Origin: Hofstenia miamia
Taxonomy: Eukaryota > Xenacoelomorpha > Acoela
DNA: 64,000 nt
Direction of reading: 5' to 3'
Assembly (NCBI GenBank): GCA_004352715.1
Contig: SCFE01000118.1
Location: 1,537,780 to 1,601,779, forward strand
Part shown: one piece after another, positions 48,295-58,459 of the stretch
How the letters are laid out: the number at the start of each line of letters is the position of its first letter
Numbering within the stretch: position 1 is the first letter of the stretch
Made by a program: the position numbers and the translations under genes
Notes under the pieces: model-generated
Database searches by the model: none
Seen by the model: only the letters and a program-made list of their open reading frames with translations
What the model was told of the DNA's origin: nothing

Positions 48295-48430
48295 GCACCT
48301 TTCCAGTCCTGATGATGCAGAGTCAGTGATGGTCAACCTTTTCTTGAATATTCATACAAGAACTGCAGTCAAATTGTTTTCTCAATTCCCGCAAAAAATC
48401 CTAACTAGAGATATGCCTACAATTTATTAA
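48242..48430 (+). CDS. Small ORF of 62 codons, unidentified, possibly an exon or remnant
   Basis: Starts at ATG 48242 and ends with TAA. The translation (MDLVYSNLIDVTANLLFRHL, then SSPDDAESVMVNLFLNIHTR) has balanced, protein-like composition and higher GC than its surroundings. The start lies in the duplicated contig overlap, so the ATG appears twice (48036 and 48242). I do not recognise a family. It could be part of a host gene with introns or a repeat-derived fragment. Confidence 0.3.
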   Translation: MDLVYSNLIDVTANLLFRHLSSPDDAESVMVNLFLNIHTRTAVKLFSQFPQKILTRDMPTIY

Positions 48431-49250
48431 ATTTATGTTCCTCAAGCTGTTTCTTTCACCAAGTACATCGTTTTTACAAAGCATGTTCTTTGAAATGGGC
48501 GGTGTCAAGTCAAGTTACCAATGAAGATGCAATCAAGGGTACTACTTCATCTATGAACGACAAGTTAATCTGTTTTAAAATCAAAGAGAAATGTAAAAGA
48601 CACTCGAATTTGTTTAATAGTAAGAAGATAAGAACACAAATCTTGACTTGAACACAGTAATTGTCATAAATCAAATAAATGTCTGGTAAGTCCATAAATT
48701 GGATAAAATACAAATCAAATAGTGAAGCACCATAAAAAAATAAAATCAATTGCTTTATAAAGAAGAGATCTCCTATCTTGAAATTCCAGAACACAGCTGA
48801 TAGACTTTTTATTAAATTTGGTTAGCATAGCCCATGTAGTTCTTCAAAAATTGTCGCACCCGCAACGCACAATTGTTTTAGCTTGGTCCACAGTCAAACA
48901 GGAAATAAAAATACGAAAACATACAATTTATATGGAAAAATAACAAAATCAATTTTAATTAACTGGAATTGTTTGTTAAATACAATTTGCAAAAAACTGA
49001 TAATATACATGTACATTGAATATATTTTAATTATACTATTTTTTCTAAATTAAGTAAAAGGCATAACCCGCAGTTCATTTACAGTGGCCGGCCCACTGCT
49101 AAAGCAGACTTGCTATTTATGAAGATCAAACCATTTCTTCTTGTAAATTTATTCAGAAGCAGACAGCTTAACTTTAAGGAGAAACGAGAAAGACAAGGTG
49201 ACAAATTATTAATTACCTTCATTTAAAATTGAATATTTATAAGTCGGTAT

Positions 49251-49468
49251 CAGTGGCGTACTAAGGGTGGAATGTCATTTTCAGGTTTTCAATATTAATT
49301 TTCATCATCAAATCAAAAATTTTTTATAAAAAATCAAACATAGTAAAAACTAAGATGGTGAGATACATTTTCAGGGTCTATTTTTTCAATATTTAAAAAA
49401 TTTTGAGGGATTTCCCCACCTTTGGTCACTTAAATTGATAAAAACTAAGCAGTCCGAAAATCCCACTG
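49251..49468. mobile_element. Small hAT-like MITE, 218 bp
   Basis: Starts CAGTGGCGTACTAAGG and ends CCCACTG, giving a 6-7 bp inverted end of hAT type. Flanking octamers gtcggtat (49243-49250) and gtcaatat (49469-49476) match at 6 of 8 positions. No coding sequence. Confidence 0.5.
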
Positions 49469-49869
49469 GTCAATATCAATGAGTTTAATTTAAGACCAAA
49501 TGAATTTTCTAATAATTTTCTGAAGAAAGTCTTAAAAATACATCAGGAATATGAAAAATTTCCATAACACCGAATTTCAAAGAATAATCCACCTCAATTC
49601 ATAGAAAGCGAGTAACTCTGTAAAGAATCAAGTTCGAACATGTTTATTCTTTGATTCATAATTCGGAATTGAGGATAATAACGGATTGTAACCATATTCG
49701 AATTGATGATAGTGCTGTGAATAACATGTTTCGAATAGGCAAAAAAGAAGTCACATCACAGTGTACCATTTATTCATTTAAGCAATATATTTGTGCATTA
49801 ATCATTACCTACGAATGCTTACAAACTCAAAGAATTTCGTCAAAGCTGAGCTATATTTAGAAGATAGGC

Positions 49870-52400
49870 AAGTATAAAAACATTATTGAAGAAGTGCTGG
49901 GAACTCATTCAATCGGTAATTTCACAAAATTAACTAAAAATTTGTAATCTCCTATTATTGATGGTAGAAATGGTTATCCTTCATTGTTCTAAATTTCAAT
50001 GGACATTCATTCAAATATGTCTCTAACCCTACCAGTACCGGCGTTTCAGGTTTTTAGAAATCACACTATAACTTTTGATAGGATTGAGTTATTAACATCA
50101 AATGTTGGTCAAAATTACCTTATTATATCTGAGGTTTTTGTTTTCATTTGATGACGTCACGGAATATGTCAACTATTAAGGATATTTTGCAAAAAATTAA
50201 TACTTACATAATTTGAGGCTCAACAAATTTGGAAGTAAGATTGAATTTTGACAATATTTATATAAAGAATTGAATAATGAGAAAGAAAATTCACCTAGAA
50301 GCAACATTTTTTACCATAAACCCCAGGACTCAAACACAGCCAAAATCAGAAAAGGACATTTGCTGACGACAAATGGGCAAGCTTGTCCATTGGATTATTT
50401 TATTCTCCAATCCAATCCAATCCAACACTAGAATTCTAGAATTTTACAGTTGGAATCCATTTGAATTTCAATCATATTTTGAGCTAGCAAAATTTTCAAT
50501 GTGTTATGTGCATCTGATAATTTAGTGCTGGATTTCAATATTAAACCGAGAAAATTGCAAAATTTCAAGGAAAAACGCAAAAAACAGAATTATTATTATT
50601 ACAGAACAAATGCATTGTTATTTCTTGAACAAGTACAGGACAACAGTGAGGCTAATATAGAGTAAGATCCTATAGGGCTATAGCGATTCAATATCACTCT
50701 TAATGGCAGAAACCTTACTTGTACTTGTTGGTTTCCAAGTTATGTTTCAGTTCCAAAGCATGCTGCCCTCTTAGATTCTTGCGTTAACACTCTCGTGGGA
50801 TCGGGAGTAATTTTTGAACTGAGAGAGTGAGAAATGTTTTGAAATCCTGGGAGCAAAAACTTAAAATTTTTCATACATTAATTTTTTCTAGGTTTTTCAA
50901 ATTTTGAACTATCAAATTGTATAGATTATGGCTGAGTCCGGAGAGGACGGGTTAGGGCAGGGCAAGATAAAATGAAGCCAGCTAAAGCCGGATAAACTAA
51001 AGGTCAAAACCCTGACTATATCAACACTCAACATTTTAGCAATACGGCAGTGTTATAATAGCGTATTGACATCAGTCATGACTGAAGGTTGATGGAGAAA
51101 TTTAACCCGTTAAACAAAGCAACATTATGCAAATCTGGTCGACGAAAAGTTTAGAACTATTTCAGAAGTTATTGATTGTAATACGATTGACTGCTTTACA
51201 ATTAGTCCTATTCCAGCTTGCCATTCCTGCAAATAATGTTCCTAGTGAGTTTTCTCGTCTTCCCTTTTTATTACCAATAATTTAGATTTTTCTTAGTCGA
51301 TAGAAACAAAGATGTTTTGTGTTGCCCCTCTCAAAAAACAAACGTCTACCGGTAAATATTGATTAAGTAAATAATGAAAAACAACATCTTTTTTAACGTA
51401 ACGAGTTGCACTATATTGGATTATTACTTTTTTGCTGTTGATAATCTAATTCTTTTTGATGAAGATTTTCTCGTTTAAAACTTTACGGTGACTTGCAGGT
51501 TTGGAGAAGAAATTTTTCCTTGTGACACATTCCCTCTTGTGATATATATTCCCTCATGTTATATATGAAAAATAATTGCAAATCCAATAAATTCCAATAT
51601 AATTCCAATGTCAAATTGAAATAGAATTAAATTCCAATTCCAATGGAAAGGTCTGCAAACGGACCACTGTTGAAAGATTATACTGATGATAAAGTTTTTT
51701 TTATAGTTTCTGAAACAAAATAAAATTTAACGAAAATGCATAAATTTAAAAAAGAAACGCATCATTTACTTAACAATGCCACTACCATTATAAAAAAATT
51801 TTCCCACCATAATATTCACAAATTATTCATCAATATATATATATATATATATTATTTAAGGAGAGGAATTTGATCATTCGACGACCAAAAGTTTGCACTT
51901 GCACCTCATCATTGCACGTAGTCACAGGTGTTGACATCTAAATTTTATCGTATTGGCGAACCCTGTTTTTAAACAGTAAATATTAAACGATTGGATCCGC
52001 TAAGCTAGTCTTTTCTGCAACTTAATAATCAGCAGCTATTTAATAGAATTAAATATTTTATTTTGGGGCAACTCTTCGGTTATTACGGTTGATATTTTTC
52101 GATAGAAATATTTTGTACTTTTTTATACAGCAATCATCAATTGTTGGAGCTATTTTCAAAATGATTTTGCTTAGATAGGCATCACTTCGTCAGGCTTAGT
52201 AGAGTAATATAATTTGCCATTGTGCCCACGCCTAAGTAAATACAACCACTTGTTTCAATTATCGCTAATTCAATTTTGTATCAAAATGATATGAAAATTA
52301 TGTGCATATACATAATTAATATAAACAACACCGAGTCAAATAACAATTGAATGAATCACACTTTCCACTTTGAAATACAAATTGTTGCTGTGAAAAGCTC
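49870..52400. other. AT-rich spacer without recognisable gene
   Basis: Contains a short run of TCCAA repeats near 50397-50416, a lone CRE-like TGACGTCA at about 50152 and TA repeats at 51835-51852. No conserved protein is seen. Confidence 0.6.
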
Positions 52401-52411
52401 AAAGCCATACT

Positions 52412-52717
52412 TGTGGAATTCACAGAAATTAAAAAGGTTTAGCTTAAAGTGAATTAAATTTGGTTAATTATTTTTGAGGAATCCACAAAAAATTAAGTGC
52501 AACTGAAATTGAAAACCAAAACTTTTCTATACTTTGCACTGAACTTGTGCTTACGTTTTGTGGATTCCACAAAAATAACCAGTTTCGGTTGAAAAGTTAA
52601 ATCCAAGTTCAAATGGAAATAAAGGAATCTGACTATTTTTGTGGAATCCACAAAAAGGAAAACGCAGTTCGTTGAAATAAAGAACGGTTTTGACTGACTG
52701 TTTTTGTGGAATCCACA
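52412..52717. repeat. Cluster of five palindromes spaced 64-84 bp apart
   Basis: The consensus TTTTGTGGAATCCACAAAA is a palindrome around a central A/T. Copies lie at about 52412-52424 (degenerate, GTGGAATTCAC), 52471-52491 (one mismatch), 52556-52575 (opposite orientation, GGATTCC), 52636-52656 (perfect) and 52701-52717. Centres are about 64, 84, 81 and 65 bp apart. The sequence between copies shows weak similarity (caGTTcGTTGAAA-like), so this may be a decayed tandem repeat whose palindromic core is best conserved. Confidence 0.7.
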
Positions 52718-53165
52718 TATTAACAGATAGAGATCTTTTTTAAGTTAATTATATTGTTAGAGATGTCCATTTCTTGAATGCAAGTTCCATTATGCAAAAT
52801 CTAATATTTCGCATTTCCACACCATTTCCACAAGGAATTTTTAAAAATCTGTTATGACTTCTACAAAAAAAACTTTAAATCCTAATGATTTTAAGATCTA
52901 CCGTCTACCAAGAATTTAATAATAATCGAACGTATATAGATAAGATGAATGCAACCAAGTCTTAACACCAAAGATGATTACATCTACAAGCATGAATTTC
53001 TTATAGCTAATGCTTAGTTGTATAATATTGTCTTTTAAAAAAATTGTGCATATTTAGAAGGAATTTTTACAAAGTTGAGAGAAATATTTCTTTTAGTCTG
53101 TTTATATTAAACTAACAAACTAATGCAGACATTTAAAATCTAAAACACCTTTTTCTTTCGACTTT

Positions 53166-53331
53166 AATTTTCGACCTGATATTGTCTCGCGCCTACATCG
53201 CTAAAATCTCTGACTTTGATCACGGCGCGCCTGGCCAGGACTCACAGTCTGTCTTCAGAAAACAGAATATTTCAGGGAGGTTGTTGTTTCCATTGGCATT
53301 AGACCGCGTCATCTTCCGGAACACTATGTAA
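53166..53331 (+). pseudogene. Possible protein-kinase activation-segment remnant
   Basis: In a GC-richer patch the plus strand reads ILSRAYIAKISDFDHGAPGQ, then DSQSVFRKQNISG, to a stop at 53329. The wording ILLS-x4-AKISDF-[GD] is that of kinase subdomains VIb-VII. One frame over, NFRPDI just upstream could be the D-x-[KR]-P-[DE]-N-I loop after a 1-base deletion. The DFG Gly is Asp here and the APE region is not preserved. Probably a decayed exon or processed copy. Confidence 0.3.
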
Positions 53332-54641
53332 TATGTATGGAAATAATTTGAATATTTTTACAAGAATCAGTTTCTCATTGAAAAAAAATATTGTTTGCAC
53401 GTACTTCAGCCACAATAACAAATTTTAGCACAAATAATCATTGCTTGAGCGGTTCCAACCACATAGATGAGTCCATGTAAAAGGCTTTCAATATTTTTAA
53501 ACAGGTTTGGAAAAAATTGTTAGAAAATGAGGAGAAATCGGTTTGTTATATAAAATTAATGCTAGTGGAAAGAGGGCTAATACCGTAAGCTCTTCATGCT
53601 GCAATGAGTACATACCTTTTCAAAAATTGAATTCAAGTGTACTTACAACTTCTTCTACAGGATTACTTTACATTAATATATATGTACCATCGTCGTATTG
53701 GGTCATTTCGCAGTAGATTATTGTTTTCATTTTATAGAATGTTTTCTTAAAACAAAACGACTAATTACTTTGTTAGCATTATTGTAAATGTAATGAATTG
53801 AATACCGTTTTATATTTCACTGCTTATAAAATAGTCGTTCAATTGATTCTCTTTCAATCTTAGACCTTACAGCAGTTTTATTAAACATATTTTTGAAAAA
53901 ATCGAAGTTATTTTTCCGTTTCTAAATTTTATTTTATTTGAGAAACTTTTTATTACTACTTTTGTAGTCATTTGAAAGACAATTTGTGTACCCTACAGAT
54001 GTTGACACCACCACAGAACTGGAGCTTTGCCCTTTATCTACGTGTATTAGAAGTTTTGGTTTGTAAGCAGTAAGTTCTTTGGTAATATATTTGTTACATA
54101 ATTGCCTAGGAACAACCTATGATCGCAGAAACTGGTTGCAAAATATATTTCAATGGTTTCATACACATTAATTATTGAAAAAACTAGGTTATAATTTTTT
54201 GAATAAATATCGCTTAATAAATTTTACGTCTAGCATGTGTCCAATTTGCATTTTATTATCAATCAATAGTAATGCGTTGTGATCGCCAAAATCACGTGAA
54301 GAACTACAACAGGCACAATTACTAAGAGAGTAATCAATTGTGTATTGCGCCAATGTATATTACGTGTCAAAAACTTGTAAAATAAGCAATATGTGCAATG
54401 AAACACTCAAAATATACTTTTGATTATATTTACGCCTATTTATAACGGAATACTTTAATATTCTGAAGATTTCCTAAAAAGTTTTTAAGCGCAAATGAAT
54501 GAAGACATTAAAATCCCTGAACTACAACAGAATAGAAAATGTCTTCAGAAAAGAGTAATTGTTCATCATTGTTGCTCCTGTTGGCTTACTTTGCTTTATT
54601 ATCTGAAACTTTTACCCCGTTTACACGTGACATGAGACCAG

Positions 54642-57031
54642 TGGCGTGCAGTGCACTATTAATGGGGGAAGCGGAATATGATATAATTATAAAATTTATA
54701 TGTTTGTATTGCATATGTTGCATATAACTTTAATTTCAAGCATATAAATCATTATCTAAAAAATTTACCAGATAATATAAATACAACATTTTATTTCGAG
54801 AAACAATTAGTAATGCTCACAATGCAATTGATGTTATGTCGCTCAATTATTTTGAAGATTATCATATTAGTAGTGTGAAAAATTTATAAGAAAAATTTTG
54901 AAAAAATGACGAATTGAATCAGTGTATTGCAGTTTATTACAGATTGTCAGTTTTAAAGGTTTTGAAACTGATCAATATAAGTTAGCCAAATACAAAAATT
55001 TACATCTGAATTTACTAAATTGACTGTTTACTTCAGCATTTATAAAATTCTATATTAATGTTATTTCTATACATCCATTTTTGTAAATTAAGTGAAATTT
55101 TCTTGTGATTGTTAAGTAAAAAATCTAATTTTGAAAGTTACACTTTGATTGTCATCAATTATAAGTGATTTGGAGGCTAAATTGCAGTTCTAGTTTAAAA
55201 TTTCAATCACCATTGTCGCCTCAACAATATAAATCATTGAACAATCCCGCGGTAAGATTTCCGCGGTCCTCTCATAGTAGTTTCGAATTTTGATTGGTTG
55301 GAGATTTTGTCAATTACGTTAACAAAGTGTAACAAAGGAAGCAGAGGACAGTTGCGCGGACTGTTTTTTTATCACTACAAATTATCACAATTAAGGTACA
55401 GTTATCAAATTTTACGTACGCAAATTTAAGTAATAGGATATTGATTATTATTGCTGTTCATAATATTAAATCAATTATTACAAAACTCATATAGTTCAAT
55501 TGTTCAACAAGAAAAAACCTAACCAAAATACAGTACACTTATTTAAATGACAAAACGAACAGTAATTAGTTTAATGGTTAAAATTTAAGAAAAAAAGGAA
55601 ATTTAAAAAATTTGGAAACTTATAAATATGTTTGGAAACACATAACATTTTTTCTTCATTTGTTCAAATATATTTCAATGGGCACAAATATATTNACACA
55701 GATGAAATTTAAGTATAAACAATTTTTTTAAATGTAAAATAAAATAAGTTATTTGTTATTTTTAAATGTTTTGTATTAATAAACAATTTATGATTGTAAT
55801 AATCCAAATTGTGAAAAATTCTAGTTTTATATGATTTGAAAATGCTTTAATTAATTTTTAAATATATTTGGCGTGCAGTGCACTATTAATGGGGGAAGCG
55901 GAATATGATATAATTATAAAATTTATATGTTTGTATTGCATATGTTGCATATAACTTTAATTTCAAGCATATAAATCATTATCTAAAAATTTACCAGGTA
56001 ATATAAATACAACATTTTATTTCGAGAAACAATTAGTAATGCTCACAATGCAATTGATGTTATGTCGCTCAATTATTTTGAAGATTATCATATTAGTAGT
56101 GTGAAAAGTTTTTAAGAAAAATTTTGAAAAAATGACGAATTGAATCAGTGTATTGCAGTTTATTACAGATTGTCAGTTTTAAAGGTTTTGAAACTGATCA
56201 ATATAGGTTAGGGAAGTGATCCAAATTCAATACGTTAACAACACCGTTAACAAATTAAAGGCGTGTTTTTTCCGCAAATTTTATTACAAATAACTTTGAC
56301 ACACTTAGGTTTTGCATATTTCTTCAAATATATCAAAAATATCAATTTATTAAGCCTATGCAGGCATTTGAAGCTAGAATTGTTGTTAACGTATTGAATT
56401 TGGATCACTTCCCTTAGCCAAATACAAAAATTTACATCTGAATTTACTAAATTGACTGTTTACTTCAGCATTTATTTATTTCTATTTTAATGTTATTTCT
56501 ATACATCCATTTTTGTAAATTAAGTGAAATTTTCTTGTGATTTTTAAGTAAAAAATCTAATTTTGAAAGTTACACTTTGATTGTCATCAATTATAAGTGA
56601 TTTGGAGGCTAAATTGCAGTTCTAGTTTAAAATTTCAATCACCATTCTCGCCTCGACAATATAAATCATTGAACAATCCCGCGGTAAGATTTCCGCGGTC
56701 CTCTCGTAGTATTTTCGAATTTTGATTGGTTGGAGATTTTGTCAATTACGTTAACAAAGTGTGATAAAGGAAGCGGCAGACAGTTGCGCGGACTGTTTTC
56801 AGTTGTAATTGAGAAACATTGATTTTTATCAATACCAATTATCACAATTAAGGTACAGTCGAGCAAATATTGCGACGCAAATTTAAGTAATAGGATATTG
56901 ATTATTATTGCTGTTCATAATATTAAATCAATTATTACAAAACTCATATAGTTCAATTGTTCAACAAGAAAAAACCTACCCAAAATACAGTATTTTACAT
57001 TATTTAAATGACAAAAATGAACAGTAATTAG
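54642..57031 (+). repeat. Interior of the hAT-like element present twice
   Basis: 54642-55694 and 55869-57031 align along their length with scattered substitutions. They differ by two clear insertions in the second copy: the MITE at 56211-56413 and the TIR element near 57554. The N at 55695 suggests two haplotypes in tandem, although 55696-55868 is extra sequence that could also support a real duplication. Confidence 0.75.
56211..56413. mobile_element. PIF/Harbinger-type MITE, 203 bp, with empty site available
   Basis: Perfect 33-bp inverted ends beginning GGGAAGTGATCCAAATTCAA. TTA is duplicated on both sides (56208-56210 and 56414-56416), as expected for PIF/Harbinger. The other copy of this region carries the uninterrupted site with a single TTA (54982-54984), which shows the insertion directly. 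Confidence 0.88.
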
Positions 57032-57553
57032 NNNNNNNNNNNNNNNNNNNNNNNNNNNNNNNNNNNNNNNNNNNNNNNNNNNNNNNNNNNNNNNNNNNNN
57101 NNNNNNNNNNNNNNNNNNNNNNNNNNNNNNNNNNNNNNNNNNNNNNNNNNNNNNNNNNNNNNNNNNNNNNNNNNNNNNNNNNNNNNNNNNNNNNNNNNNN
57201 NNNNNNNNNNNNNNNNNNNNNNNNNNNNNNNNNNNNNNNNNNNNNNNNNNNNNNNNNNNNNNNNNNNNNNNNNNNNNNNNNNNNNNNNNNNNNNNNNNNN
57301 NNNNNNNNNNNNNNNNNNNNNNNNNNNNNNNNNNNNNNNNNNNNNNNNNNNNNNNNNNNNNNNNNNNNNNNNNNNNNNNNNNNNNNNNNNNNNNNNNNNN
57401 NNNNNNNNNNNNNNNNNNNNNNNNNNNNNNNNNNNNNNNNNNNNNNNNNNNNNNNNNNNNNNNNNNNNNNNNNNNNNNNNNNNNNNNNNNNNNNNNNNNN
57501 NNNNNNNNNNNNNNNNNNNNNNNNNNNNNNNNNNNNNNNNNNNNNNNNNNNNN
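57032..57553. other. Assembly gap (522 N)
   Basis: The 34 bases before the gap (ttttacattatttaaatg…) reappear right after the TIR element at 58089, so the two contigs overlap across it. Confidence 0.99.
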
Positions 57554-58087
57554 TACCGTATTTACCCGTGTATAAGCCGCACCTTTTTCCACGAAAAATT
57601 GCTCCCAAAGCGGGGGTGCGGCTTATCTACAGAAACATCTCGCGAAGACACCTAATTTGCACATATATTGTAAACTAGAGTACGTGATCTTGCTGTAATA
57701 TACATTAAAGTAATGTAATATCCTTGTTTAAAAGACAAACAATTAATTTATTAAAAACATCACAATATTAAAGTATTAGAATGTATTGTTAGCTTAGAAA
57801 TAATATGCATGTAAATATCAAGAACAATTTAGAGGAGCATCATTACAAGATCTATATAGAGTTATAGTTTTACTTAATGTATTAAGATAGGCTATAAATC
57901 GCGGAAATGCAGGTTTCTTTTCTTCAAATTTGTAAAAAATATCTGACTAATGTAAATAAATATGCTTCGTTGATTCAATACTTGTGAATTTTGATATTGC
58001 TCAAAAATCTTTTTTTCTTAAAACCTTTTCCCAAACTCGGGGTGCGGGCTTATCTACGGATGCGGCTTATACACGGGTAAATACGGT
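57554..58087. mobile_element. DNA element with 26-bp perfect inverted ends, non-autonomous
   Basis: ACCGTATTTACCCGTGTATA… at 57555 and its exact complement ending at 58087 (26 bp, through AAGCCGC). A GGGGTGCGG-CTTATCTAC motif recurs just inside both ends. No coding sequence. Elements with such 'tataagccgc' ends are widespread in animal genomes, but I cannot name the superfamily with confidence. The target duplication is uncertain because the left flank is lost in the gap. Confidence 0.75.
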
Positions 58088-58459
58088 GTTTTACATTATT
58101 TAAATGACAAAAATGAACAGTAATTAGTTTAATGTTTAGAATTTAAGAAAAAAAGAAAACTTTTCAAAGAATTGGAAACTTATAAATATGTTGTGTAAGC
58201 ATAAATATTTTTTCTTCATTTGTTCAAATAAATTTCAATGGGCAAGTGGCGCTTACCTTGCTTACCCTGAATGCACGCCTCTGCATGAGACATGCATGTC
58301 TTGTGTTTTTAATGAGCGAATGTCACGTCTAAACACCCAAAACACGCGACATTCTCTACTTGAGTGGTTGAATGTCGCGTGTTTAGGGTGTTTAGACGTG
58401 ACATTCGCTCGTTGAAAACACAAGACATGCATGTCTCATGTCACGTGTAAACGGGGTAT

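Larger units (their letters stand above)
54639..58283. mobile_element. hAT-like element inserted in the foldback MITE
   Basis: Ends CAGTGGCGTGCAGTG and, inverted, CAGAGGCGTGCATTC. The 8-bp target duplication CATGAGAC is exact (54631-54638 and 58284-58291). No transposase is readable. The interior appears twice (54642-55694 and 55869-57031 plus 58088-58245), with a single N (55695) near the joint, so the true length is likely nearer 1.6 kb without the artefact and later insertions. Confidence 0.75.
54615..58456. mobile_element. Foldback MITE (189 bp, almost fully palindromic) split by a 3.6-kb insertion
   Basis: The left end CCCCGTTTACACGTGACATG (54615-54638 to the split) has its exact complement at the right end (…CATGTCACGTGTAAACGGGG, to 58456), with TA outside both ends (54613-54614 and 58457-58458). 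Joining 54615-54638 to 58292-58456 gives two 87-bp arms with three mismatches around a 15-base loop (58355-58369). The interruption is exactly bounded by an 8-bp duplication of the MITE sequence (CATGAGAC). Confidence 0.85.

Noticed and set aside
50397-51670. TCCAA-rich stretches at both ends suggesting a hAT element ending GGACCACTG
   Set aside because: No matching left terminus or target duplication could be found.
54539-54727. Small ORF with a signal-peptide-like start
   Set aside because: It runs straight into the foldback and hAT element ends, so its C-terminal half is transposon DNA.
58188-58415. 75-codon ORF
   Set aside because: It lies over the arms of the foldback palindrome and the hAT right end; chance frame.
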